NCBI GenBank assembly: GCA_019240125.1
Contig: JAFAYW010000110.1
Coordinates: 1 to 41,681 of the forward strand
DNA from: Alphaproteobacteria bacterium
GTDB lineage: Bacteria; Pseudomonadota; Alphaproteobacteria; ATCC43930; CGMCC-115725
Length of the DNA: 41,681 nt
Direction: 5' to 3'
Shown here: positions 1-7,715 of the stretch, piece after piece
Position numbering within the stretch: the stretch's first letter is position 1
Layout of the letters: the number at the start of each line of letters is the position of its first letter
Translations under genes and position numbers: made by a program
The notes under the pieces: model-generated
Told to the model about the DNA's origin: nothing
Databases searched by the model: none
What the model saw: only the letters and a program-made list of their open reading frames with translations

Positions 1-19
1 GCAGGGACGACATAAAAAG

Positions 20-93
20 GTAGGGCGGATAAGCGGAGCGTCATCCGCCGTTGCGGCGTACCGGTTGGAAGGCGCCACGCTTTTCCGCCCTAC
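20..93. repeat. Palindromic dispersed element (REP/MITE-like)
   Basis: The left end GTAGGGCGGATAAGCG (20-35) is matched by the reverse complement of the right end (78-93), with one mismatch in 16 bases. The interior also contains GC-rich partial pairing. This end sequence resembles short palindromic elements that recur between genes in many proteobacterial genomes. It lies just downstream of the purQ stop codon, where it could form a stem-loop in the transcript. No coding capacity. Confidence 0.6.
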
Positions 94-104
94 GGGAACA
101 CCAC

Positions 105-803
105 TCATTGGAGTGCCCCGATAAGGCCGTCGAACAGGGCGCAGCCGTCGGTGCTGCCGAGCAGCGGGTCGGTGGCGTTTTCGGGGTGCGGCATCAGGCC
201 GAGCACGGTGCGGCTATCGTTGAATACGCCGGCGATCGCGCGGCCCGAGCCGTTGAAATTTTCCGCATCATCGAGTTCCCCTGCCGCCCCGCAATAGCGG
301 AAAGCGACGAGCCCGCGCTGTTCGAGGCGGTCGAGCGTCTCCGGGTGGGCGGTGTAATTGCCGTCATGATGCGCGACCGGCACCCGGATCACCTGGCCCG
401 CGGCATAGCCGCAGGTGAAGATCGTCTGGTTGGTCTCGACCCGGAGATGCACATCGCGGCAGGTGAAGGCCAAGGAGCGGTTCGGCAATAAGGCGCCGGG
501 CAGCATGCCGGCCTCGGTCAATACCTGGAAGCCGTTGCAGATGCCGAGCACCGGCGTGCCCCGCTCGGCCCGCGCCTTGACCTCGCGCATGATCGGCGAA
601 TGCGCCGCCATCGCGCCGCAGCGCAGGTAATCGCCATAGGCAAAGCCGCCGGGGATCAGGATCAGATCGGTCGCGGGCAAGGTGCCGTCGCGGTGCCAGA
701 TATGCAGCGGCTCGCGTCCGGTTGCGCGCTTCAGCGCCATCGCGAGATCGAGCTCGCGGTTGGAGCCGGGGAATATGATGATCGCTGCCTGCATCCGGCT
801 CAC
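105..803 (-). CDS. purQ: Phosphoribosylformylglycinamidine synthase subunit PurQ (glutaminase)
   Basis: This is the 232-residue glutamine amidotransferase subunit of FGAM synthase, which supplies ammonia to PurL in step four of purine synthesis. The class I amidotransferase triad is visible: nucleophile Cys89 in the GICNGFQVL motif, and His206 and Glu208 in MPHPENA near the C-terminus. The oxyanion region PGGFAYGDYLR lies at about 51-61. Length is normal for the PurS-dependent, small-type PurQ family. It is the last pur gene visible on the minus strand, after purC and purS. A purL gene would be expected just beyond position 1 but cannot be seen. A secreted-protein gene and a palindromic element separate it from purS. 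Confidence 0.97.
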   Translation of the reverse strand: MSRMQAAIIIFPGSNRELDLAMALKRATGREPLHIWHRDGTLPATDLILIPGGFAYGDYLRCGAMAAHSPIMREVKARAERGTPVLGICNGFQVLTEAGMLPGALLPNRSLAFTCRDVHLRVETNQTIFTCGYAAGQVIRVPVAHHDGNYTAHPETLDRLEQRGLVAFRYCGAAGELDDAENFNGSGRAIAGVFNDSRTVLGLMPHPENATDPLLGSTDGCALFDGLIGALQ

Positions 804-856
804 ATACGCGCTGCCTGGGGGGCGAGCAAGCGACGGTTGGGGGGCGTTTTCTTACC

Positions 857-939
857 TTGTCGTCCGTGCGAAGGCAGGGGCCCGCCGGGCCGCGCGGGAG
901 TTGTCGAACGGTGGGTGCCTGCCTTCGCAGAGACGACAA
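857..939. repeat. 83-bp palindromic dispersed element
   Basis: The left arm CTTGTCGTCcgTGCGAAGGCAGG (from about 856) is matched by the reverse complement of the right arm (918-939), apart from one extra T and two central mismatches. The GC-rich middle (GGGCCCGCCGGGCCGCGCGGGAG) can also pair partly. The end sequence, with TGCGAAGGCAGG, resembles the large family of repeats built on 'CCTGCCTTCGCA...GACGACA' found between genes in alphaproteobacteria. It fills the gap between purQ and the secreted-protein gene and may act as an mRNA-processing or termination hairpin. Confidence 0.65.
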
Positions 940-951
940 AGGTGTATTTCA

Positions 952-1431
952 TCACGATGTGGCGCAGCTGGCTCGGGGGTTGGGTTTGGTGGGGGTGACA
1001 GCCGGGTCGTCGAAAGGTACGCCTTCGCCGGCATCGCCGCCGCTGATCTGCACGCCGGTCGAGACCGGGGCCTTATCGGCATCATCACCCGAGACGATCG
1101 AGGCGCCAGACACGGTCTCGTTGCGTTCAGGCCAGACGAAGGTGAAATCGCGCAACACCCGGCCGCTGCCGGCCGACACATAGACCGCTGCGGAGAGGCG
1201 GAAGCTGTGGCCGCTGATCGTGTCGCCGACCGGATCGCCACTCTCGGCCCAAACAATGTCCTTGCCTTGCAACCAGTCGTTTAGCGCGGTCGTGTCGTCA
1301 TGGCGGCCGTCGCCCCACAACACGATATCTGTATGGATACAATGCTGCGCCGGTTCAGCCGCGCGAGCCGCGCTGCCGCACAGCGCCAGAGCAGCGGCGG
1401 CCAGCGCCAGCCTAGGTAATCTCGATGGCAT
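952..1431 (-). CDS. Secreted protein of unknown function between purS and purQ
   Basis: The 159-residue product has a clear Sec signal peptide: a basic start, a hydrophobic Ala/Leu run, and a likely cut after ARA at about residue 24. The segment after it (WGDGRHDDTTALNDWLQG, about 39-56) resembles the N-terminal GDG-x-DDT-x-AL motif of pectate-lyase-like beta-helix proteins. The protein is far too short for a full beta helix, and its last 40 residues are low-complexity (Asp, Gly, Pro rich). The start codon lies inside the end of purS (20-base overlap), so it is probably co-translated with the purine genes. No role in purine synthesis is evident. I do not recognise a named family. Function unknown. 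Confidence 0.7.
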   Translation of the reverse strand: MPSRLPRLALAAAALALCGSAARAAEPAQHCIHTDIVLWGDGRHDDTTALNDWLQGKDIVWAESGDPVGDTISGHSFRLSAAVYVSAGSGRVLRDFTFVWPERNETVSGASIVSGDDADKAPVSTGVQISGGDAGEGVPFDDPAVTPTKPNPRASCATS

Positions 1432-1651
1432 AATTCTCGATGACCGGGTTGGCGAGGAGTTGTTTGCACATCGCCTCGACGCGGGCCTTCGCAGCCACGG
1501 GATCGCTGTCGTTGAGATCGAGCTCGATCAGTTTGCCCTGCCGCACCTCGTCGATGCCGGCAAACCCGAGACTGAGCAGCGCGTTGCCGATAGCCTTGCC
1601 CTGAGGGTCGAGGACGCCGGTCTTGAGACTGATATGCACCCGAGCTTTCAT
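1412..1651 (-). CDS. purS: Phosphoribosylformylglycinamidine synthase subunit PurS
   Basis: This 79-residue protein is the small structural subunit that bridges PurL and PurQ in the three-part FGAM synthase of Gram-positives, archaea and alphaproteobacteria. The start MKARVHISLKTGVLDPQGKAI and the segment GFAGIDEVRQGKLIELDL are typical of PurS, and full length matches the family. It lies 18 bases downstream of purC on the same strand and overlaps the start of the following secreted-protein gene. Its presence with a short PurQ shows that this organism uses the PurSQL form and not the large single-chain PurL. Confidence 0.96.
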   Translation of the reverse strand: MKARVHISLKTGVLDPQGKAIGNALLSLGFAGIDEVRQGKLIELDLNDSDPVAAKARVEAMCKQLLANPVIENYAIEIT

Positions 1652-1669
1652 CCGCCTTGCCGTGCTCCT

Positions 1670-2434
1670 CTACTGCATCGTGGTTGGTGCCGGCAGGTCG
1701 CCCGGTCCGCCCTCGGGCAGGATGCCGAGGCGCCGCGCGACCTCCTGATAGCCTTCCTCGACCCGCCCGAGATCCTCACGGAAGCGGTCTTTGTCGAGCT
1801 TTTCATTGGTCTGCGCGTCCCACAAGCGGCAGCTATCCGGGCTGATCTCATCGGCGATGACAATCCGCATCTCGTCATCCGTATAAAGCCGACCGAACTC
1901 GAGCTTGAAGTCGATCAGACGGATATTGAGACCGAGAAACAGGCCAGTCAGAAAATCATTCACCCGCAGCGATATCTGCACGATCTCGTCGAGATCGCGG
2001 GTGCTCGCCCACCCGAACGCGGTGATGTGCTCCTCACACACGAGCGGGTCGTCGAGCCCTTCCTTCTTGAAGTGGTATTCGATGATCGAGCGCGGCAGTT
2101 GCGTGCCCTCGGGGATGCCAAGTCGCGCCGACAGCGAGCCCGCCGCAACATTGCGTACCACCACCGCCAGCGGGATCATCTCCAATTCCCGCACCAGTTG
2201 CTCGCGCATGTTGAGGCGGCGAACGAGGTGGGTCGGAATTCCGATATCGCTCAATTTCAGCATCAGGTACTCGCTGATGCGATTATTGAGGACGCCCTTG
2301 CCGGTGATGGTGCCGCGCTTGCGGTTGTTGAACGCGGTGGTCTCGTCCTTGAAGTGCTGTACCAGGGTACCCGGCTCGGGGCCGGCGAACAGCACCTTGG
2401 CCTTGCCTTCATAGATTTGGCGGCGTCGTGACAT
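1670..2434 (-). CDS. purC: Phosphoribosylaminoimidazole-succinocarboxamide synthase
   Basis: SAICAR synthetase joins aspartate to CAIR using ATP in purine synthesis. The 254-residue chain begins with the usual [14 protein letters not shown] segment. It carries the two family signatures: LIDFKLEFG at about 173-181, and [13 protein letters not shown] at about 193-205, where the conserved acidic residues bind metal and ATP. Length is normal. It is first in the purC-purS-(secreted protein)-purQ run on the minus strand. The only gap upstream is 80 bases to the NRDE-protein gene, so the promoter probably lies there, or purC is read through from that gene. Confidence 0.97.
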   Translation of the reverse strand: MSRRRQIYEGKAKVLFAGPEPGTLVQHFKDETTAFNNRKRGTITGKGVLNNRISEYLMLKLSDIGIPTHLVRRLNMREQLVRELEMIPLAVVVRNVAAGSLSARLGIPEGTQLPRSIIEYHFKKEGLDDPLVCEEHITAFGWASTRDLDEIVQISLRVNDFLTGLFLGLNIRLIDFKLEFGRLYTDDEMRIVIADEISPDSCRLWDAQTNEKLDKDRFREDLGRVEEGYQEVARRLGILPEGGPGDLPAPTTMQ

Positions 2435-2514
2435 CGGCGTCTGTGAATGTCCTTTGAGGTCGCCGTGATATGGTCATAACGCCGCGGCGGGGCAACCACC
2501 TGCGCTTTCCGCTC

Positions 2515-3264
2515 TCATTCCGCGATGGTTTGCCACGGCGTCGGCTCCGGCTGCCACGCGGCGAACCGAAAGGTCGGGCCACGCTCCTCAACCGCGGGTG
2601 CCGGCAACGCGATCAGTGAGCTTGAGACGGTGGCGAAGCCGCGCGGCGTTTGGAAGCGGAGCGCGGCGTCGGGTGGGCTACCGGGCGGTGCACTGGCATC
2701 GCTGAGCAACGCCTCCCAGGCGGACCAGTCGCCGTGTTCCGGGTCCGGCGGTGTGGCGGCGGCAAAGCGCGGCGCTGCGAGCGCGAGGCGGGGCGTCGCC
2801 AGTTCGTCCAGTTCCCCCGCGGCGATTAGCGACAACCCTTCCTTGAGCGGATGCAACTCGATCTTCTTGCCGCCGGCATGACGCAGCCAGAATGCATCGC
2901 GATTATCGGCGACGATCAGGTTGAAGCTGCGATAGGCGCCGGGATCGAGATCGGACAGCGCGCCGGCCGCATCTACCGCATCGGCATGATCGAGCGCCTC
3001 GAGCACGAGTTCGCCGCGCGAGCGTAACCCGACCGCCGGCCCAAGCGTTCCAGTGCGGTTGAGCACCGCCGCGGCGACCCCCCAATCATTGATGCCAAGC
3101 CACGAACCGCCGGCCAGCACATCCAGCCCCGCCACGACCTCGGGGCGGTCCGGCCAGTGGCGCCCCGGGGGCTTGGCCGGGCGATCAATCATCTCATCGC
3201 GATTGGCACCAATGATCACTGGCCAGTCGTGGTCCGGTCGGCGCAGGAGAATGAGGGTACACAT
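2515..3264 (-). CDS. NRDE family protein (TANGO2-like)
   Basis: The start MCTLILL with Cys2, followed by IGANRDEMIDRPAKPP, shows the NRDE motif that names this family. Eukaryotic TANGO2 and bacterial relatives have been linked to haem trafficking, but the enzymatic role is not settled. I chose the ATG at 3264 because Cys2 is conserved in the family as a possible N-terminal nucleophile. A longer frame to 3666 would add 134 unrelated residues. The 249-residue length is usual. Further conserved segments are GGSWLGIN and the NLIVADNRDAFWL region (about 115-127). It diverges from the ATPase inhibitor gene and lies upstream of purC. Confidence 0.85.
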   Translation of the reverse strand: MCTLILLRRPDHDWPVIIGANRDEMIDRPAKPPGRHWPDRPEVVAGLDVLAGGSWLGINDWGVAAAVLNRTGTLGPAVGLRSRGELVLEALDHADAVDAAGALSDLDPGAYRSFNLIVADNRDAFWLRHAGGKKIELHPLKEGLSLIAAGELDELATPRLALAAPRFAAATPPDPEHGDWSAWEALLSDASAPPGSPPDAALRFQTPRGFATVSSSLIALPAPAVEERGPTFRFAAWQPEPTPWQTIAE

Positions 3265-3387
3265 CACATAGCGTGTTGCAAAATTGATCCAGGTCGTACC
3301 ATGGACGCCCCGCACCATGTGATAACACTCCATGAGGACAACGCGCGCCTGCTGTGCCGGGCGTGCCAGCAGATGGGTAGAGGAGAC

Positions 3388-3705
3388 ATGACGACCTTTG
3401 GCGATCGCGAACGGGATTTCGAAACCCGCTTCAAGCATGATCAGGAGCTTCAATTCAAGGTAAAGGCCCGGCGCAACCAGCTGATCGGGCGTTGGGCGGC
3501 AGAACGCATGGGGATGAGCGGCGAGACGGCCGAGGCGTATGCCAGCGACGTCGTCAATGCTGAATTCGATGGCGGCGACAAGAACGTCATCGACAAGCTG
3601 CTCGCCGACCTGACTTCGAAGGGGGAAAGCTGCACGCTGGCGCAGGTGCAATTCCAGCTCGATCATTTCGGGGCGGACGCCAAGCGCCAGATCATGAGCG
3701 AATAA
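3388..3705 (+). CDS. F1-ATPase inhibitor subunit zeta (DUF1476)
   Basis: The 105-residue product belongs to the DUF1476 family, whose Paracoccus denitrificans member is the zeta subunit that blocks ATP hydrolysis by F1FO-ATP synthase in alphaproteobacteria. The start MTTFGDRERDFETRFKHDQE matches the inhibitory N-terminal segment, followed by LQFKVKARRNQLIGRWAAE and the helical C-terminal domain. The ATG at 3388 is supported by the AGAGGAG ribosome site just before it. The open frame extends upstream to 3157, but that part is the antisense of the NRDE gene. Position next to pur genes is common in alphaproteobacteria. Confidence 0.92.
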   Translation: MTTFGDRERDFETRFKHDQELQFKVKARRNQLIGRWAAERMGMSGETAEAYASDVVNAEFDGGDKNVIDKLLADLTSKGESCTLAQVQFQLDHFGADAKRQIMSE

Positions 3706-3744
3706 CCGGCGCCCTGCGCTCGGCCAGCGCTGGCGGCGAGCGAG

Positions 3745-4689
3745 ATGATCCTCGTGTTCGGCTCACTGAACGTCGATCTGCTGGTGCCGGTTGGCCGCCT
3801 GCCGAGCCCGGGCGAGACCGTGCTGGGCGGGGATTACGGGTTACTGCCCGGCGGCAAGGGGGCGAACCAGGCGCTTGCGGCGCGGCGGGCCGGCGCCATG
3901 GTGGCGATGGCTGGTGCGGTCGGCACCGATGCTTTCGCCGAGGTCGCGCTGGCCCGGCTTCGCGATGCCGGGGTCGATCTCGATCTGGTTCGGCGGACAG
4001 CGCGGCCGACCGGCTGCGCCGCGATCATGGTGGGGGCCGATGGCGAAAACCTGATCGCCGTCGCCTCTGGGGCCAACCACGACGCCCGCGCCGCCGACAT
4101 CCCCGACGCGGTACTGCGCCCGCAGACACTGGTGCTGTGCCAGATGGAGGTGCCGGCGGAAGAAAGCTGGTCCTTGTTGCGGCGCGCGCATCAGGCGGGC
4201 TGCCGGACGATGCTGAATCTGGCTCCCGCAACTCCGCTCGATCCAGAGGTGCTGGGACTGCTCGACATTCTGGTCGCTAATGAGGGTGAGGCTGCAACGC
4301 TGGCGGCCGCGCCGGCGACGGTGGCAGCCCGATTGGGCGTGGGCCTGATCGTGACGCGAGGCGCGGCGGGAGTAATCGCCTATCGGCGCGACGGGAGCCG
4401 GCTCGACACGCCGGCTCTGGCGATCAACCCGGTCGACACGACGGGTGCCGGCGACACGTTCACGGGTGTGTTAGCGGCCGGCCTCGACGCTGATCTAAGC
4501 CTCGCCGACGCAATGCGATGCGGCAGCGCCGCAGCAGGACTCGCGTGCCTGGGGCCGGGAGCGCAGAACGCGATGCCAGATCAAGCGGCTATATCCGCGG
4601 CGGTCCTCCGCCTGCCCCGGGCCCGACCTAGTCTCCGCCGAGAATGTGCCGGAATTCCGCGAGTACCGCGAGGTACAGGGGGCGCTTGA
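3745..4689 (+). CDS. rbsK: Ribokinase (PfkB family)
   Basis: This enzyme phosphorylates D-ribose to ribose-5-phosphate. The 314-residue protein shows the PfkB features in order: substrate loop GGKGANQA at 36-43, and the anion hole and catalytic base in DTTGAGDTF at 231-239 with Asp237. The N-terminal FGSLNVDLLVPV strand and the VANEGEA segment (about 178-184) fit ribokinase. The last 20 residues (after about 294) are Arg/Pro rich and probably not part of the fold; their codons overlap the end of rppH on the other strand by 62 bases. No ribose transporter genes are nearby, so it may serve nucleoside salvage. Confidence 0.88.
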   Translation: MILVFGSLNVDLLVPVGRLPSPGETVLGGDYGLLPGGKGANQALAARRAGAMVAMAGAVGTDAFAEVALARLRDAGVDLDLVRRTARPTGCAAIMVGADGENLIAVASGANHDARAADIPDAVLRPQTLVLCQMEVPAEESWSLLRRAHQAGCRTMLNLAPATPLDPEVLGLLDILVANEGEAATLAAAPATVAARLGVGLIVTRGAAGVIAYRRDGSRLDTPALAINPVDTTGAGDTFTGVLAAGLDADLSLADAMRCGSAAAGLACLGPGAQNAMPDQAAISAAVLRLPRARPSLRRECAGIPRVPRGTGGA

Positions 4690-5161
4690 ACGGGACGATC
4701 AACTCGGGCAACCGCGGCGGCGCAACCCATTCCCACTCGGCGAACTCGGGATGCTCGGTGTTTGCCGGATCGATCTCGCTGTCATCGCCCAGAAAACGCA
4801 TCGCAAACCATTTCTGGCGCTGACCCCGAAAGCGGCCGCCCCACATCCTGGGCGCGATCTCGAGCGGCAGGTCGTAATGCAGCCATCCGGCAGCTTCTCC
4901 GAGGATCTCTGCATTGGCGGTGCCGACTTCCTCGGCCAATTCCCGCAACGCCGCATCACGCGGTGTCTCGCCGGGATCGATGCCGCCTTGCGGCATCTGC
5001 CAGGCCGCGAGCCCTGCCGGCATATCGACACGGCGGCCGACAAACACCTCGCCTGCCGGGTTCAGCAGCATGATGCCAACGGCCGGCCGATAGAACTCGA
5101 GCTCACTTTCGGAGAGAGCGGGCCCGCTGCCCAGGGGGGTAGGGCCGGGGGCTGTGCTCAA
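4628..5161 (-). CDS. rppH: RNA pyrophosphohydrolase (Nudix)
   Basis: RppH removes pyrophosphate from the 5' triphosphate end of mRNA, which triggers decay; family members also cleave diadenosine polyphosphates. The 177-residue protein has a full Nudix box at residues 59-81 (GGIDPGETPRDAALRELAEE then VGT), fitting Gx5Ex7REUxEExGU. The FYRPAVGIMLLN start of the fold and the RMWGGRFRGQRQKWFAMRF segment are typical of RppH. Its start overlaps the ctpA stop by four bases (ATGA), so it is the last gene of the gpmI-envC-ctpA-rppH unit. Its 3' end overlaps the convergent ribokinase gene by 62 bases. Confidence 0.94.
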   Translation of the reverse strand: MSTAPGPTPLGSGPALSESELEFYRPAVGIMLLNPAGEVFVGRRVDMPAGLAAWQMPQGGIDPGETPRDAALRELAEEVGTANAEILGEAAGWLHYDLPLEIAPRMWGGRFRGQRQKWFAMRFLGDDSEIDPANTEHPEFAEWEWVAPPRLPELIVPFKRPLYLAVLAEFRHILGGD

Positions 5162-6483
5162 TTCACTACGCGGCCGTTAAACAGCGAGATGCCGCGCAGC
5201 ATGTCGACCGCCCGCGCCAGCTGGTAATCATCGGGTGTTCCGATGATGGAGGGATCGACCGAGTTCTGCTCGGCAGTGCTGCTGCTGGATTTATCATCTT
5301 TCTGGTCGGCCGCCTGCTTGTCGGTGCCCTGCTTGTCGGCGCCCGGCTTGTCGGCAGCCGAGGCAGTCTTCGCATCCTTCGGCGCACGCTCGATCTTGGC
5401 GGCATCGACGACGATATCGGGATCGATGCCCTTGGCCTGGATCGAGCGCCCGGACGGCGTGTAATAGCGCGCCGTCGTCAGCCGCATCGCGCCATGCCCG
5501 GCAAGCGGGATGATGGTCTGCACCGAGCCTTTGCCGAACGAGCGGGTGCCCATCAGGATGGCCCGGTGATGGTCTTGCAGGGCGCCGGCCACGATTTCGC
5601 TCGCCGAGGCGGAACCGCCATTGATCAAGACGGCGACCGGCAGGCCGGCGGCGATATCGCCGGGCCGTGCGTTATAGCGCTGCGCGTCGTCGGACCGGCG
5701 GCCGCGCGTCGAGACGATCTCGCCCTTGTCGAGGAATGCGTCGGAGACGGCGACCGCCTGGTCGAGCAGGCCGCCGGGGTTGTTGCGCAGGTCAAGCACG
5801 ACGCCGGCAAGCTGGTTGTTGGCCTGCTGCTTCAGATTCTTGATCGCATTGTTGAGGCCGACATCGGTTTGCTCGTTGAACGAGGTGATCCGGACGTACC
5901 CGATATTGTTGCTTTCGAGATGCGAGCGGACCGACTGGATCTTGATAACCGCGCGGGTCAGTTTGACGTCGAACGGGTCGCGCCCGTCGCGCTTGATCGT
6001 CAGGTTGATATCGCTGTTGACCGGCCCGCGCATCTTCTCGACTGCTTCAGGCAGCGTCAGCCCCTGCACCGGCGCGCCATCGATATTGGTCACCAAATCG
6101 CCCGGCTTCAACCCGGCATGCGCCGCCGGCGTGTCGTCGATCGGCGACACGACCTTGACCAGGCCGTTTTCCATCGAGACCTCGATGCCGAGCCCGCCAA
6201 ACTCGCCGCGGGTCTGCACCTTCATATCGGTGAAGTTCTTGGCGTTGAGGTAGTTGGAGTGGGGGTCGAGAGAGGTGAGCATGCCATTGATGGCGCCCTC
6301 GACCAGCGTATCGTCGGTGACGGTCTCAACATAGTTGTTGCGGACTAGATCAAACACGTCGCCAAACAGGTTGAGCTGTTTGTAGGTCTCGGGCGTATTT
6401 GACGACGCTGCCCCGACCTCGTGGTTGAGGGTGCCCAGCACAACCGCTCCAACCGCCGCAGCGACCAGACCCATACGCTTCAT
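5158..6483 (-). CDS. ctpA: C-terminal processing peptidase, S41 family
   Basis: This 441-residue periplasmic serine protease has a signal sequence at 1-25 and a PDZ domain at about 90-165. The S41 catalytic domain follows, with Ser293 (in GGSASASEI), Lys318 (in SFGKG) and Gln322, at the 25- and 4-residue spacing of CtpB and Prc. Known relatives cut the C-termini of envelope proteins and peptidoglycan hydrolases. Residues 370-410 are a charged Asp/Lys/Ala linker built from five-residue repeats, followed by a conserved tail (DYQLARAVDMLRG). It overlaps envC upstream and rppH downstream by four bases each. Work on this cluster elsewhere suggests a part in cell-wall turnover; the exact substrate here is unknown. 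Confidence 0.95.
   Translation of the reverse strand: MKRMGLVAAAVGAVVLGTLNHEVGAASSNTPETYKQLNLFGDVFDLVRNNYVETVTDDTLVEGAINGMLTSLDPHSNYLNAKNFTDMKVQTRGEFGGLGIEVSMENGLVKVVSPIDDTPAAHAGLKPGDLVTNIDGAPVQGLTLPEAVEKMRGPVNSDINLTIKRDGRDPFDVKLTRAVIKIQSVRSHLESNNIGYVRITSFNEQTDVGLNNAIKNLKQQANNQLAGVVLDLRNNPGGLLDQAVAVSDAFLDKGEIVSTRGRRSDDAQRYNARPGDIAAGLPVAVLINGGSASASEIVAGALQDHHRAILMGTRSFGKGSVQTIIPLAGHGAMRLTTARYYTPSGRSIQAKGIDPDIVVDAAKIERAPKDAKTASAADKPGADKQGTDKQAADQKDDKSSSSTAEQNSVDPSIIGTPDDYQLARAVDMLRGISLFNGRVVN
5299..5358. repeat. 15-bp tandem repeat inside ctpA
   Basis: About four copies of a 15-base unit lie head to tail, best seen as CTGCTTGTCGGTGCC (5314-5328), CTGCTTGTCGGCGCC (5329-5343) and CGGCTTGTCGGCAGC (5344-5358). 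They encode the ADKPG-ADKQG-TDKQA-ADQ repeats of the CtpA linker on the minus strand. The unit is a multiple of three, so copy-number change keeps the frame. Confidence 0.8.
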
Positions 6484-7715
6484 TCGTGCCCCTTCCGATC
6501 CGTCCGTTCATCGCCACCCGGCCCCTGAGCTGCCTCGGGGGCGATCGCCGCCAGCCACGGTTGCGGATCGACCGGGTGGCCATCGCGGCGCACTTCGAAG
6601 TTTAAGATTGTACCCGGGGTCTTGTCACTTGCCCCTGCAGCCCCTGGCATCGCGCCTATCGGCTCGCCGGCCAATACCCAGTCGAAGGCCCGCACATCAA
6701 CGCGGCTCAATCCAGCGAACAACGAATAATAAGCGTCCCCGTGCCGGATGATCAAGACGAGCCCCTGGTCACGAAACGGTGCGGCATAGATGACGCGCCC
6801 ATCGAACGGTGCCAGGACAGGTTCGTCGGGGGCGGTATTCAGCCCCAGCGCATTGTGCAGTTCCCCAGTCGCATCGGGGCTCTCGAAGGCGCGGGTGATG
6901 GGCCCTGCCACCGGCGGCACCATTAAAGTTTCCGGCGGATCGAAGCGGCGCAGTTCGTGGGGCCGTGTCGGGTCGGCGGTTGCGGCGGTGACTGTGGCGG
7001 CGGCGCCCTTCGAGGCGCTCTTCTGAGCCCGCGTCAGGATTTCCTTATCGCGACGCTCGGTCGCGGCATCGGCTGACTTGATCAGCTCGGCGACATCCTT
7101 TGCGTCACGTCCGAGCCGCATCAGCGCGAGGCTGCCGGCGACATCCTCCGGCAGAGCCTTCTGTTCGAGTTCGTGGCGCCGCGCAATGGCACTCGCCAGC
7201 TGCGTCTGGTCCTGTTCAAGGGCGCTGCTGTCTGCCGCGAGTTTCGTCGTTTCAAGATCAATATCGCGGTGCAGAGCCGCCAGACGCTTGATCTCGCTCG
7301 CCAAAGCTTCCCCCTCGGCGCGCAAGGCCGGGAGTGTCGCTGCGGCCAGCATCTCGCTGCGGCTACGATCGAGCGGCTGCTCGCCATTAAACATCGAGGC
7401 GCCGGCCGGATCGCTCGGCAAGGTCAACAAGGTGCCGAGAAACCGCACCTGTTGTGGCTTGGTGTCGTCGAGGCCGCGTTGCGCGCCGCCCGCCTCGCGG
7501 CCGCGCACATCGATATCATGGCGCAACAAGGCGACAGCCTGCGTATGCAGTCGAGTGTCGTGCGCTGCCTCGATTGCCGCCTGGCGAGCGGCGTCGATAT
7601 CTCCCGCCGGCTCCCGGCTTGGCTGCGCCAGCAGCCGGCCATTCGCCAGCAGCACCAGGAGAAGGGCGGCGAGTATCTTTCGGCTATTCGGCGGCACGCC
7701 GCTGGTCCGCGACAA
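6480..7715 (-). CDS. EnvC-like murein hydrolase activator (degenerate M23/LytM domain)
   Basis: The 411-residue protein has a signal peptide (hydrophobic core about 13-28), a long coiled-coil region rich in Ala, Arg and Glu (about 40-225), and a C-terminal LytM domain (about 260-395). The layout is that of EnvC, which activates amidases during septum splitting. The zinc site of active M23 peptidases is missing: the usual HLHFEV is ILNFEV, the YAHL position reads FAGL, and the HxxxD motif is not intact. The domain is therefore probably an activator and not an enzyme, as in E. coli EnvC. The start overlaps the gpmI end by 32 bases and the stop overlaps ctpA by four. Confidence 0.88.
   Translation of the reverse strand: MSRTSGVPPNSRKILAALLLVLLANGRLLAQPSREPAGDIDAARQAAIEAAHDTRLHTQAVALLRHDIDVRGREAGGAQRGLDDTKPQQVRFLGTLLTLPSDPAGASMFNGEQPLDRSRSEMLAAATLPALRAEGEALASEIKRLAALHRDIDLETTKLAADSSALEQDQTQLASAIARRHELEQKALPEDVAGSLALMRLGRDAKDVAELIKSADAATERRDKEILTRAQKSASKGAAATVTAATADPTRPHELRRFDPPETLMVPPVAGPITRAFESPDATGELHNALGLNTAPDEPVLAPFDGRVIYAAPFRDQGLVLIIRHGDAYYSLFAGLSRVDVRAFDWVLAGEPIGAMPGAAGASDKTPGTILNFEVRRDGHPVDPQPWLAAIAPEAAQGPGGDERTDRKGHE

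Noticed and set aside
1220..2431. Long open frame on the plus strand (about 400 codons) opposite purC and purS
   Set aside because: It is antisense to confidently identified genes, has no similarity to known proteins, and arises from codon bias in GC-rich DNA.
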